Below, piece after piece: positions 24,721 through 37,439 of a DNA stretch of 64,000 nt. The notes below the pieces were generated by a model. It saw only the letters and a list, made by a program, of their open reading frames with translations, had not been told where the DNA came from and did not search any database. Position 1 is the stretch's first letter. Every line of letters begins with the position of its first letter. The translations under genes were made by a program, and so were the position numbers. The DNA lies in the NCBI GenBank assembly GCA_037389465.1, contig JAZARR010000154.1, forward strand, positions 1,736,001 to 1,800,000. The letters run 5' to 3'. Source of the DNA: Baylisascaris procyonis (taxonomy: Eukaryota; Nematoda; Chromadorea; Rhabditida; Ascarididae).

Positions 24721-25650
24721 AATGAGATAGACAGGATATGGGGCAAGATTTTACGACAACTGCTTGACAGCAAACTTTGCCTAATAGTTTCTAAAAACAA
24801 AAACGAATACTTAATCGCCCTTCAAGGAGGTAGGAGAATGTTCTTTTTCAGTGGAGAAGAAAAGTGAGGCTAAGAGAAGAATGCCGAATGCATTGTGCTC
24901 GGCACTGTTTCATCTCGACCTGAAGGAGCATTAGGCATATTGGTATAGATGGAACAGTACTTGAAAATGAACAACCATCGATACATGTGTATCAGACTTT
25001 CGAGCAATATATGTGGGGTTGTGATGCAACAACACTGCCCACCAGCCATATCTATGAAATAATATAAGCCTAAGGGAAACCTCAATTATTGACTTTGAAA
25101 TTAGAATTCATTTATGAGTTCAGGCCTATAGATTTCTACGAAGATGAAGCGAATAAAGCTTCCAAAGGCGAGACACAAACATGCGTGCACCGATCGAAGC
25201 AATGGTTTATTTTGCACCGCAATACAGATACGCATAAAAGCTATCATAATAGACTATTCGCAGTAGCGGTGAGTGCAGTCAATAATCAACGAGCGGACTC
25301 TGCTCATGCATAAAAACAACAACTGCCCTCTCACAGCACCCTTCTAATAGATACTAATATGTTTATGAGGCCTATCAAAACGATACAATGGTGATTTTTC
25401 TAGCTCATACAATGCAAAGCGCCTAAAGCTCTTCACTAAAATTTACATCTTTTCACTTATTCAAAGAGTACGAATATCCCTAAATGCAGAATTAGATGTC
25501 CTCATGATAAATCGGGCCTAGTGAGGTGTCATTTGATAGTTTTTTGTTGCTATGCTGCAGTCGTCTCCCAGCTGCTGCTCTCTTTGATTCGAAATAGCTT
25601 GTAGCAGCAGATTGGACCGTTGTCAGCAACGATCCGGGTGAGCTTTAACA
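24721..25650. other. sequence downstream of LINE fragment, no gene seen
   Basis: Continues the degraded LINE frame for some distance (APAKKR then stop, DRQDMGQ), then becomes unrecognisable. No exon is supported before the PDZ gene. CAG at 25635-25637 lies 13 bases before the PDZ start codon and may be its leader acceptor. Confidence 0.4.
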
Positions 25651-28600
25651 ATGCCCGAAGATTCTACCGAAGGAAGTGAGGAAGAAGTGTGCCAAGCACC
25701 AACCTATAAAGTCACTGTGCAAATTGATTACGAAGAAGGCGAGCCAGTGAGTCTTTGTTTACAAGCCTATTTGTTCTTTTCCTTCAACTAATTCTTTCGT
25801 TTAATTGAAGCGATCCTGAACTTTCCATTTGTTTATTTTTTTATTTATATAAAGTTTCGAACAGTAATGTGGAGTATATTGTTTTCAGAATTACGAATAA
25901 ACGAATGTAGCACAAGCATTTGTAATGAACGATTTGGTCAACATAGCTGCGTTGAGCACCTCTTTTGCCTGCTAACCATTTGGTTGAGGGGATATAAAGA
26001 CTTTCTAGCAAGTGGAAAAAATAAATGGTTCATTCGTTGTCTTCGACCTACTCAAAAAATATTGCTTGCCATGTTTGGAGCTGCCTTACAAAGTCTACAA
26101 TGTCCACAAGGCTAAGTGTAAAAGCTTTTCAAAAGTGCTACACTACTTCCCATCCACTGCTTTCTCCAGGGGCCATTCCTAATATTACCACCCCATGCAA
26201 TCCATAGAGAATAAGGTGTTCATGATAGTTTCTTCGTGCGCTGAGACTATTTTAGTTACTCTGCAGTTCGGTGTGCAAATTGGTAAAGATCTAATGGTGG
26301 AACGAGTAGAAAAGGAGATGCGCGCAGATGGACTTCTTCAACCGGGTGATGTACTTATTTCGGTAAACGATATCAGAATAGAGGATGTTGATCACTTTTA
26401 TAAGGTCTTTTTTTATTCAAATGAATTAATTCAATATTTATTGGAAGTGTCTCACATGAGATATTCAAAAAATATATGATAATCATCATAGAGAGGACCA
26501 CTGTTGGCAATCCAGTGGAATGGTCAGGAGTTTTCGGTCGATATTTGCAGCTGTACGCCGAATCACGAATTTATTTTTATTTTCTTGCCCAAAGATGAAT
26601 GAAACTCGAATGTTTTGCTTTTAATTGCGCACTTCGTTTCCTACTGAGGGTTGTTCACAGTTCAACTGCTTGTATGAGATCACAAGCGAGTAAAATCTCT
26701 AGCCAAAGAAGTTGTGCGACTCAAATTGTATTATCACTAATCATTGAAATGTTTTATTGTGACTGCGAATGTATAATTTTTAGTGCTCGCCGAGACATCT
26801 AACCATCAGGATTGCACAGCGCTTCCCCTCCTATTCGCCTAATCTCATCGGAAAAACTTTATTGTAAAAAACTTACCTCTTTTAAAAACCGTCTCATTTG
26901 TATGAAGGTAAGTGGACCTCTGGAAAACAATAAAATTTAGTAATGCTGTTATTAGGTCAGTTCTAGTGACTGCTTCATAAAAACACGAGTTGTTTCGGCA
27001 ACGAATCCCAAGAAAGCGCCATCATTATTCAAATATGTTTTATAGCTGATAAGCCGCCTATTTCCTCAAGTGCGAATCGAGGTTGAAAGGAAAGTGACTC
27101 GTTCACCTCTCAGTGATATGAGAGCAAAGATGATCGCTCTAACGCCCAAAAAGAATTGCGAATATTTCATCGCACATGTTCATCGCATTCCAGGCATTAA
27201 ACTTGGCATTTCCATTAAGGTGAATTGAGTTTCTTCAATTCTCATGCTGCTATGTGTTTCCAAAATCATCTATAAAGCAGCAATTTAATATGCTCTTTTA
27301 CAATAATATTAATAACCAAGTATGGAGTTATGGATCAACAATTGCCGCTGGTAACGTTTGTGAATATCGAATTCGAGTTTGTAACCGAAGTCTATTAGGC
27401 ATCTTTCATCGTATATTTCAGACTTGAGAAAATGGCATTCATTGATGGGGAATGGTATTTAATAGCATTGATGCGTAAGGCTGTTACCACTTAATGGTGC
27501 TTAACAATTCTTGCTTTTGAAAAGTAGATTCCTAGATCGATTAGAAAACGTACCCGATAATTTTTCAGTTACAGACCTATGCAAAAGGGATAAAGTGCTT
27601 TCGAGTTCCAAACGAGCGATTTAGAACTTAAAACTCCAATAATTTGCACCCCGCAGAAGCATCTTCGATTATCGTTTACTTCTAATCAAACTTTATTCGT
27701 CAGCAACTTGCTTGCTTTTTCCTCTTAATTATGATGTTTCATAGAGCTGTGCGCTAACTACTTTTTAGCAAAGTCATAACACAGTAATCGTAACAAAGTG
27801 TGAGCCGCAAAGCTTAGCTGGTAAACGTTACGAAGAAGGCGATCGTATTGTCGACGTTGATGGTCATCGAGTAAGGATAATTTCGTTGATGGAGATGCAA
27901 AACTTGTTAATTTACTACGTTTGTTGTGTATAACAATCTCTTTTTTAGAAAACATTGTATAGGCTGTGTAATTCTTCAGCTACGCTCTTACAGGCATGTG
28001 AAAACGAATGAAAAAACATTGCCAGCAAAGAGAAAGTGCTTCACGAAAGGAAGCTCTGACAGATCTGCGTATTCACTCGAAAAAAACCCATTAATGCGCA
28101 AATACGCAATAATATTTTAGTTGGAAATTGCAACACTGATCATCGAAACCTGAAGTTACACCATCTTTTTGCGATATCATGCTTACCAATCAGCGAATAC
28201 AATCAATAATCGTTTAGTCATTTCAGGTCTACACAAAAGAAGAAGCCAAAGAAAGAATATTGAGAGGCTTACGAACTTCGTCCTACGTTTCGACTGTTGT
28301 TGAGCGAAAAATTTTTGGTGATGTGCAAAACTCGTAAGTGTTCACCAACTTTATAGCACTATACGAGATGATCACCAAATTAAAGAATCTCCCTCACAAT
28401 CAGATAGCCGATGGAAATTTTCGCAGAATTTAACTACTAGTATAAATAAATAGTCGACGGAAGAAAGTTAAGATCGAGTCAAGAACGGAAACTTCATGCG
28501 CCCAAGTTCACTAAATTTAAAAACTACAATGCAATATCTCAACATCAGTTTGTATATGAAAAAAGGGATTTGCTCCGAATCTTGTTTTGCTCCAACTACC

Positions 28601-29241
28601 ATAAATGATGTTCGCATTTCACATCCAGTTGACTATTTAAACGAATCTCACATATATCGATCTCTGTGAAGTTTACGGAACAATAGCACTGAATTAAAAG
28701 GAGGAAATTTGGTGCTCTATATTACTGCAAATTTTGGCAACATCCCTAATTTCCTTCTTGAATTTAACAAATAGAAATTGCTTGAAAACTGCATCTTCAA
28801 TCGGAAGTAGATTCGTAAGTGCTGTGGGGTCAACGTTCCGATCATATTTTGCTCATTTTCTTTCAAAGCATTCATATGGATATTGCAGCATGCGTGCAAT
28901 TTTGCGCTCCAGCAACAGTCGTGAGCCAAAGTTAGCTCCAGATGCCACGACAATCGGTCAACGTGAGATGGCACGGATTCGTGCAAGTGCCGGACAACCT
29001 TTTCCAGTCAAAAGCATTCTTCGACGGAACAGCTCTTCCCGCTCCTCATGCAATTCCTTACAGGTTTCCTTTTCTTCTTTCGGGCTCCATAGACAATGAA
29101 TAACGGCGCACGTTGAATGTATAAATAGGAAGTAGCGAACTATCTGTTGTAATAAAAGTCGAACAGTTAGCAGTTTTTACTATATTTTCGCAGATATAAC
29201 AGCAAGCACTATTCAATCTTTCATATCCAGCGTGTAGGTTT

Positions 29242-29321
<80 letters not shown>

Positions 29322-29322
29322 T

Positions 29323-29399
<77 letters not shown>

Positions 29400-29762
29400 C
29401 GCTAAAAATGAAATGCACGCAGATTCTTTTTAACGAACCTTTTTATCGTGAATGATAATGTGTGTGATATTTTATCATGATTGAAGAAATCCTTAAACAG
29501 AAGAATGATAAGGAACCCACTGGATAGTTTAAGATCGTCGTTTATCTCAAATTATCAGAAATGCTGAATAATAATAAAATGATCAGGAAAGCTTTGTTTA
29601 CAAGATGACTATTATAACTGTTTGCAGTTTGATCCAAAACCATTGGTAATGCGAGTTGCATGCGATACGAAGCAACCTCATCACCTTATACACGTTCGAC
29701 GCAGAGACTCGAGACGAGGATTCTTCTCATTTCTATTCGGGAAACATTTCTCTCTTAAATAA
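25651..29762 (+). CDS. tandem PDZ-domain protein, seven exons
   Basis: Exons are 25651-25746, 26267-26404, 27046-27219, 27769-27870, 28227-28333, 28919-29063 and 29628-29762; all phases agree, giving 298 residues. PDZ1 spans about 17-97: a beta strand (YKVTVQI), a degenerate carboxylate loop (FGVQIG instead of GLGF), [14 protein letters not shown] (the typical G-D-x-I-x-x-x-N/D turn), a helix (HFYKLISRLFP) and a last strand RIEVERK. PDZ2 spans about 117-199: YFIAHV, loop [21 protein letters not shown], helix [12 protein letters not shown], strand STVVERK. PDZ domains bind protein C-termini, so this is probably a cytosolic scaffold. Nematodes have several small two-PDZ proteins of this build. 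The tail is basic and Ser/Arg-rich, ending [13 protein letters not shown]. The stop codon lies inside an AATAAA polyadenylation signal (29758-29763). Intron 6 holds a long TA microsatellite. Confidence 0.9.
29246..29398. repeat. (TA)n microsatellite
   Basis: About 150 bases of AT dinucleotide with a few AC interruptions near 29314-29330. It lies in intron 6 of the tandem PDZ gene. Confidence 0.97.
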
Positions 29763-31522
29763 ATTCATATGTGCATCTGTTATTTTACGAAATGTTCTAT
29801 TCCCTAACAATGTGCTTCTCATTTGACAATTATAGTATGCGATCCTACAAAACACTTGCCGTTATATAGCACGCAAAATAATTTTGAAATGGGATCCTTG
29901 GATGGGTATTTATATGAAAAAGTGATCTTTGAACAAGGCAAAGAGGATAGTGTAGCAAATTGGCCATTTGGCTGAAAGGCACGTTGCGGTTTATCAATAC
30001 ATGATATTATTGAGAAACCAATATTTTTTATTGTACAAATCAACAGTTTTATATGATTTCGATATTCAATGAATTTATCATTTCAACTTTCCACATCATA
30101 ACTCCCATTTCCTATAAAAATTCTGAAAATTAGCCTTCAACTGTGACCAACAATTTTCGTATTGTCCTCTGAGCTTTATTTTCACATGAATCGCATTCGC
30201 ATCAGTCATCGAAGTATACCTTCTTGCTTGTAGATGAGATGAGATGTTCCAGGATTATAATAAAACTTGAGCACAAAAACGACTGAGTGACATTTCATCC
30301 ATACCACTCCCAACAAAATTATTTCGACTGATTTGAGCCTCATACCTCCCCCTTGTCAGTCATTCGATGAAGGGTCACCGCCCTGGGTTCCGTCTTATGC
30401 AGACGGGGCTTAACACCGACACCATCTCCGCGGTGCTGGGGCACTAATAATCATCGACTTGCGTACGCGACTTAGTACGGGGAGTACTCATGTGAATGTA
30501 TCAGTTGCCGAGCAGGTTTGAGACGAAGAGGGCAGAGAAACACGTGAGCGTTCGCTACGCTATGCGCTCAGACTCGATGAACGTGAGCAAAATGGTGCTT
30601 TCAAGGATCGACATTGAACTCACTTAAACAGAGTTTTTCATAATAAGGGATAATGCTTGAAGCATAGAAATGGAAGTACGTGTCAAACACGACAAACACC
30701 ACATTCCATTCAAATAGCCAAACAATTCCACAAATTATCAGCAGATGATTAAATATGCTAAATAATGCCCTCATAATTTTATTTGACCTTATCACTCTTA
30801 GAAACCTTCTGCGAAAGTTTCGTTGTTCCCTGATTTAGTAGGTGTAAAACGGAAATCTGATCAATACGAAGTGTATGCAAATTCTTTAGTCCCTTTTAGC
30901 ATTTATAAATCTCCGAATTTTAGGAAATAACACAAAAGAGTTTACAGAGATGAACACGCAGATTTGATATGCACGTTGATACGCTTGAACATGCACCGCT
31001 ATATTGCACTTTTCAAACCAAATTCGCAAAATGCATGCAAAGACACACGAAATGGGTGAAAAAAAAAAAGTTCTTCAAAAAGCGAGGAGAGGAATGCTGA
31101 GACAACGAGGAAGTATCGGACGTCTAAATATTTGCCGCGAGTTTTGGACAACTTTTGGCTATTTCGAGCTGCATCGTATGTCGATGAGCTAAACAAAATG
31201 CCATGATAGGAAAAGTGCTGCATTGCCAATAGCCGTAAAATTTCGTAACAAAATAATGGGCAAAAAATGCGCATAAACGTTCATTTCGCATAACACATGA
31301 GTTACTCGTTGTCATAAGTACTCAACGAAAGTAGTACTGAAGTTGAAAAACAAGCGACGCAATGCAAGGGAATGCTGTCGTTGATTAATGCAAAATCTTT
31401 TTAGAAGGGAATGATATGGTTGTTTTACGCCTCATCGAACGCCTCGTTTCTTTCGTGATCTCAGATTCTCAATGAGAGCCTAAATATTCGAAAATCACTC
31501 TCAACTCTCAACTCCGACATAA
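29763..31522. other. intergenic with GC-rich island
   Basis: No exon is supported. Bases 30355-30560 form an island clearly richer in GC than the flanks; see the separate entry. Confidence 0.5.
30355..30480. repeat. GC-rich island with hairpins, probable repeat fragment
   Basis: Contains a perfect hairpin CCGTCT-tatgc-AGACGG (30390-30406) and a second pairing, CACCG...CGGTG, around 30417-30437. The sequence is unlike its AT-rich surroundings and is open in no long frame. It could be the remnant of a SINE-like or other mobile sequence, or a structured RNA; no promoter boxes were recognised. Confidence 0.35.
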
Positions 31523-33318
31523 ATGAAAGGAGACTGTGAAGATTCGCTGACGCCACTTGAAGGTTTGAATGCACTCAAATATGACATTGGCATAATCACC
31601 GAAATAAGAGGATTTTATAGGTTGTACTCCAAATTATCAATTAATTTCAGGTGATTCCAAGCTATGTCATAGAGGTATATTAAAATATAAATCTTTCATT
31701 TTTCCAGCACGCATTGCAAATGTTCTAGAGTAGCTCATTCACAAATTCCACTAGTACATGTCACGCCATATTGTGCATCATTTTACAAAAAAGTGGAAAC
31801 GTATTATGTGAGTTGTTGAAGTACTAAGTTTTTATAGAATATTTAAGAAGATCGAAAATAACAAAAAACGCGGTTTGAATCATATTCAGCAACTTGCATT
31901 GTGCTAGCTTCAATGGCTTGTAATATTAAACTATATGGACAGCAAACGGCAGACACATGCAGAGAGACAACACCAACATATTGCGCTTTAAAAATGTCAT
32001 TTTGTAAAGAGTCACAATAAATTTATATGAGTGACATTGGCAGAAATCTTCAAAATATGCAGCATATCATTCGAGATTTCGTTTAATTGCCGGGGAATTT
32101 TCAAAAATTCACCTCACGAAAATAACGGAATGATGAGCACAACAACAACTAAACGGATGAAGCCTCACCTCAACCTCCGTTACTCGCCTCATTACTGTTT
32201 CGCCCATTCTGCTTTGGCTACCCCTACCAACCGGTCAAGTGAACAATTCCTGGAAGAAGAACTGGTCTTCATGACCAATCTTAGATTTCTTTGTCAAGTT
32301 TTCCGCAGTATAATAAATTCAACAAGTTCAATTATTTATAGTCTCTATGGAAGTGAATATTGATATAAAATCTGGGATGCATCAATGGTCGAGGTAATAG
32401 TCATTGAATTTCCTCATCATGGCCTCGTTGTTCAGTGAATTGGAAGCGATGTTTAGACGGATATGTACATACACATAGATATAAAGACCCAATGAAAAAT
32501 ATTTGCAGGTACAATGGTTAAAACAGAGAGCAATAAAGTCATCGATTCAGTATTCTTTTTGCTTATGGATAACCTCCTGAAACGCCCATGGTGGAATAGA
32601 TCTACAAGCAGGTTCAAGGCAACTTATAAAATATTTGATAATTTGATAGATTATTTGACCGCGTTTTGTCGGAAACATTTAATCAACTTGTTAATTATTA
32701 AACTATATCTTTACATGGTAGCCCCTTTCCACTTTTATTAGAATTCTGAGTTATTTCAAATCTTTGTCTTCCTTGATATTACGATGAATAACCCCAATTT
32801 CGTCCGCAATCGAAATTCCTGAACAAATTGGTAGGATAATCACCGATCTTCACAGAGTTCCTTCCCAAAAATTCCTTTTATACTCACTAAAAATCGTCTT
32901 CTATGAATAATGTTTCAGCTTTTAATAATACTAAATATTCGATTAGTCTTTAATCTGCGATCGTGATCGACGAAGTGCAAACGTCCTGTTGTGAAGCACT
33001 AGTCGAAATCAACGAAGGATTGGTTGATATGCATCCATCTATGGCTACAAATTAGAAAATTCGATTTCGTCGAAGAGGCCATACGACGATGTGGGAGAGA
33101 TCTCATCGTACGAAACAGTATTGGCAAACCAGAGGCTTCTTATGGTTCGTGGCACTTCATCACTTCCTCCACCTGGAATGGTAATTGTTTCGCTAAAATT
33201 TTATAAACCTTAAACGCTTAATTAGTCCAGGATGATGTGACCTATTGAGTAGCACTTATACGTCTTTTAGGTCACTTGGAGTGGCGTTTATTTGCAACTT
33301 GCTGGGATTTATATATAA
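31523..33318 (+). CDS. partial model of an unrecognised multi-exon gene
   Basis: Two linked exons open the model: 31523-31620 (ATG, ending TATAG|GTTGTA, phase 2) and 31708-31807 (acceptor tttttccag, donor TAT|GTGAGT). They encode MKGDCEDSLTPLEG... then THCKCSRVAHSQIPLVHV. Two more linked exons lie downstream: 33056-33180 (acceptor caaattag, donor ATG|GTAATT), which encodes a polar stretch with PYDDVGEISSYETVL, and 33271-33318 (acceptor cttttag), which encodes VTWSGVYLQLAGIYI then stop. The linking exon or exons between 31808 and 33055 were not found (phase 0 must become phase 1), so these could be two genes. No domain is recognised. Confidence 0.33.
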
Positions 33319-34729
33319 AGTGCTTTCGATCTGTATTTCGAACACCTCTGCTCCCCACTCCAGCCCTATCTGAATCATTTCCAGATGGTTTTGAGTAATT
33401 TCACAAGACCCCATTATGGTGTGCACCTATGTGTACGTGTCTGTCTCTCTGTTTACCTGTTCAGTAGTTCAACCCAAGAATGAAAACAAGCTATTCTAGT
33501 AAAATTTATGGTGAGCTACGTGATTTTTTTTTTTTTTTTTTGAGTGATGGGACTTAGAAATAAAAATCTGAACCGTTTCGAAATCCTACCCTGCAAGTGT
33601 TTCGGTTTGGCTTCGAAGCGGAATTTTTCTTCGAAATTTACCCAACCAATTGGTTTCCCTTCCTAATGGCCCTATCTGAATGCAAAAATACCAAGAACTA
33701 CAAAAAGCACGTATCATTTCAACTTAGCTGGCTGGCGCGCATTCCAACTGGACCTGAGTTTTACAATCGTTTCCGCTTGAAAGTGAAATGTGGATGTCCG
33801 AAGTTCGTCGAAGTTGAAATTTTGAAGACTATGACGGTGAACTAATACAATCGGAAGTTTACTTGCAAGAAATAATCTTTTGTGAGGAATGTTTACTTGC
33901 AATAACAATGCAGCCAACCGAAAAAAAAAAAAAACGAATAACCCGAAACTCAGTTTGATTTATATTTACGCTTCAAGTTCATCATGTTTCTTTTCTTGGA
34001 ATCCCTCCCCTCCCCCCCCCCCCGGAAGTATTTTCTCACTCGCAAAATTCTCAATGTGCTCAAAGTTATACCCTCTTCAAATCAAGATAAAGGTAGCAAA
34101 TCGAAATGATGCTTTCGATTCATTTACTATTTGTGTTGTCCTTCCCATTTAGAACTCCTTACCATTTCACGTTGGTTGTGATTGGTGAGTTGTCATGTTC
34201 AAAGCTGTGCTCTCGGCATGGCGGTTTGTCTTCTATTCTCAAAATTCTTTTGGGTTTTTCAAAAGCTTATTTATATGCTTTATTTGTCGTGAAATAAACA
34301 TGTTTATGTTTATTTTTCCGTTTATTTCAAATGTCCTTGTTCGCAAATAAAATCTTTGATGTGGCGCTACTGCCTGGAGAAGGCAACCGTAAATCGGCCG
34401 AAGTGATCGATGTTCCATAGGTGAATCTAAAATTTCGTTTTTCCTCAACATTTGCATCATTCAAATATTGCCGCAAAACTTTTTTTTTAAATCCCTCATA
34501 ATGATATCACACATTTCATTAAACGTTTTTCTATTTCCTGCATTTTTTCATGAAACAATGTTCTCTGAAATTCGTCTGCAATCAGCTCACTCACTTTATG
34601 ACGTCGATTATCACCCAACACACAGACACGCATACACACATCGTAACTTGTGTTGTCTTATCTATTCTCTCTACTCAAACTTTTCATCTCTAGCAATAAT
34701 GCTCTACAAACACATTTGATCGCACCATC

Positions 34730-34960
34730 GGCACAACTCCTCGTCGCGTTACGAATAATGGGCGGGACGCGCATCCTATGATCGAAGAACATCATGCACC
34801 ACACGCGTGCGTATGCGTGAGCGTCTCTATAAGTACGCTTCTATTCGCGCAAAATTTTCCTCTCTCTCAACCGCAACGCGCCATTTTTCTATAGCGTTGC
34901 GACGCAGTGAGCACGCACGCGTTTCGGAGTTCCACCCGCAAAATTGCGTTGAAATGTTCG
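34730..34960. promoter_or_regulatory. CpG-richer promoter-like island
   Basis: A compact patch with many CpG and CACGCG-type words, a GGGCGGG box (34760-34766) and TATAAGTA (34828-34835), in otherwise AT-rich DNA. It could be a promoter, but no downstream first exon was found within a few kilobases. Confidence 0.25.
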
Positions 34961-37250
34961 TTGTCGCTCAGTTTTTTGAAAATTCGCCAACGATGTCTGT
35001 TGGTGTGTGCCTGTTTATGTTGTTTGTGTCTGTATGTGTCTGTCTGCGGATCATTTTTACTTTTCGTATTGCGTAAATGTTTTGCATTCGAACTTGTGTG
35101 AATGATCATTACTAATGATGTTTTTATCATTGTTTATTGCTCAAACATTCCAGTCTTTTGTGTTGCTAGTGTTGCTAGATGGAGAACGACCTGAAGTTGC
35201 ACTCATGGCCTGAAGTCACACCAAGTGACTTCAACTGATCGTCAATCTCTTGAAAAGACATTACAACTACCAAGTGCGCTTCACTTTATGATTTGCTATT
35301 CCACACCAGTGAAATGTTTATTGAAGCAATATTTTGCTTAGACTCAGTCCCCTATATTTGCGTTTTATTTACTTATATGCTTGTGTTTTCATGAGAAGTA
35401 TAGTTCGAATGTGTTGAAACCGAGCACACGGGTGTATTAAGGTGAGCGACCCTAAAATAATAGCCAACAATTGTGTAGTAAGTTATAGAACGTAGAAAGG
35501 GTGCACTAGGTACTCGTAAAGACATGATTTTGCATTGACGAATTTTGCGGATTTATGTGGAGTGATCAGTGATAACAGCTGTTATGATGTTTGATCGCCT
35601 CGAGAGACTAGTTTTTCAGTTGCTATTGCAATATGCATTCTGCGTCCTATCAAGTCTTGTTTCCTCTTTTTACGATAGGGACTTTGTCTTGTCGTTTTCT
35701 TTCTTTATTTCGTTCCTCTTTATAGCGACTTCTTACTCCTTATAAAGATAGGAAAGCGCAAAGGGAATTTATCAAGTGTTTTACAACGAAATGTTCGACT
35801 TTCTTGCAAGCAACTGTGTAGTGCATTTTGCAGACTTTTTGCAAACCGAACTTCTCATTTCTGCATTAAGTGCGAATAAGCGAGCAACTCCTTCCCCCTC
35901 GCAATCCCCTCACGATACACCAACGTTTGTGATATACATGGCTCTCTAAGACCGCATTATGGGACCATATTGTGGTAAACGTATTGGGGTGAAATATCAA
36001 ATGATAATGAATCGTTGTTTTTGCATGAAAGTGAAGAAAGCTTACGTTTATTCGCGCAAAAATCGATCTTGACCACTTAAGTTAATGCCGTACTGCAAAT
36101 TTTTGCATTGACAGAGATCGAAGAAGTATTTATGAGCTGAAATGTGTTGCAGTTATAGCACCCACGATACCTCGCAGGTATGGAAGCGCTCTATGGCGGA
36201 GGAGGATAGGGGAAAAGCACTGTTGGCTTTGCGCTGTTCATTGTTCCCCGTCCTCTCCTTCCACTTGCCTTTGCAATATAGAAACAGTTTCGCCTCCCTT
36301 GAGGTGCTTCTTCCCCTCCCTTTATTTCTCACCCTCGCTGACAGTAAATAATCATCAGAAAAGTACTCTTGCCGGAAGAGAAGAAACTTAGGAGATAATT
36401 GCAGTTCGAGAAATGCTTTGATCTTCATTGGGTGATTCGTGTGACCTAAAGATATTAAAAAAAACATTATTTGTGACATCTTTATACATGTCGTTCCCAT
36501 TAATCACATTCAGTGACGAATATCGAAACTACTAATCAATACTGTCCTCTTTCCCATGCACCGTATCTCTTCCACTCAACATTTTCATTCCCTAATCACA
36601 TATCACAGTTATCTTTTAAATCTGTAGCATTCAGCAATATGAATTCGGTTATGTCGTAAAGTTTTTTGCATGAAATTAATTGATGTAAGATGACTGTGAA
36701 TCTTACTTATAGTGCAGTTATCTCGTCCAATAACTTTAAAAAATGACATCACGAAACATGATTGGTGAATGTTTTGTCAATTCAATTGATGAATTATTAT
36801 TTCCCATTTGCATCGGCAATAGCTATGTCAGCAAATAATTCTGCACTGATCGCATCAAAGAACTTTGTTGATCGTAAACATTGCCCATCGTTTTTTTTTT
36901 TTGTGCGCTTCGTAAACACTGAAACGTTTTATGAAGATAAACTCAACTGTATTCTATAACTCTCATTCATTTTTCACTGATAAAACTGACGCATTTTCTT
37001 GAGTTTTTTGTTGAAATATAATTGCGGAAAAGATCTCCAAATATATGCAATGTTTTTTTTAGCTCAAAAAATTGTTTATTTGTTCTAATAGAAGGCGTAG
37101 TTTTATTGTGAATATAATAACCCAACTCACAAGTTTATTATAATTTGCATGAAATATTTTATATCTGAATATTTTCGATTCAGAATATTCAAATCCTGCA
37201 ACTTTATATTTATCCTGTAGAAACAAATAAATTGCACCAATGCAGTAGAA

Positions 37251-37439
37251 ATGAAAATAAAGATACATTATAGTCGTATGTGCCATACATCAACTATGCA
37301 ACTTCTTCAGCTGGCATTAATTCTATTGAGATTGTTGGGAATTAGATCATTGGCATATCCTCGGATTAAAAAAAGATTGGAAACAGAAAAGTTCGGTATC
37401 TCTATTGCTTTTCCTGTCGTTATCACTTTATTCCGTTGA
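37251..37439 (+). CDS. possible small secreted protein, single exon
   Basis: An open frame of 62 codons. From an internal ATG (37296) it starts MQLLQLALILLRLLGIRSLA, a good signal-peptide shape, followed by YPRIKKRLETEKFG and a hydrophobic tail. The KKR site could be a processing site of a peptide precursor. There is no splice support and no family match, so chance is quite possible. Confidence 0.2.
   Translation: MKIKIHYSRMCHTSTMQLLQLALILLRLLGIRSLAYPRIKKRLETEKFGISIAFPVVITLFR

Noticed and set aside
28774..28815. Possible extra PDZ-gene exon ending at GTAAGTG
   Set aside because: It would leave phase 0 before an exon that needs phase 2, breaking the frame.
29058..29318. Open frame of Tyr-Ile repeats, and the similar frame at 59396
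   Set aside because: Both are translations of TA microsatellites.
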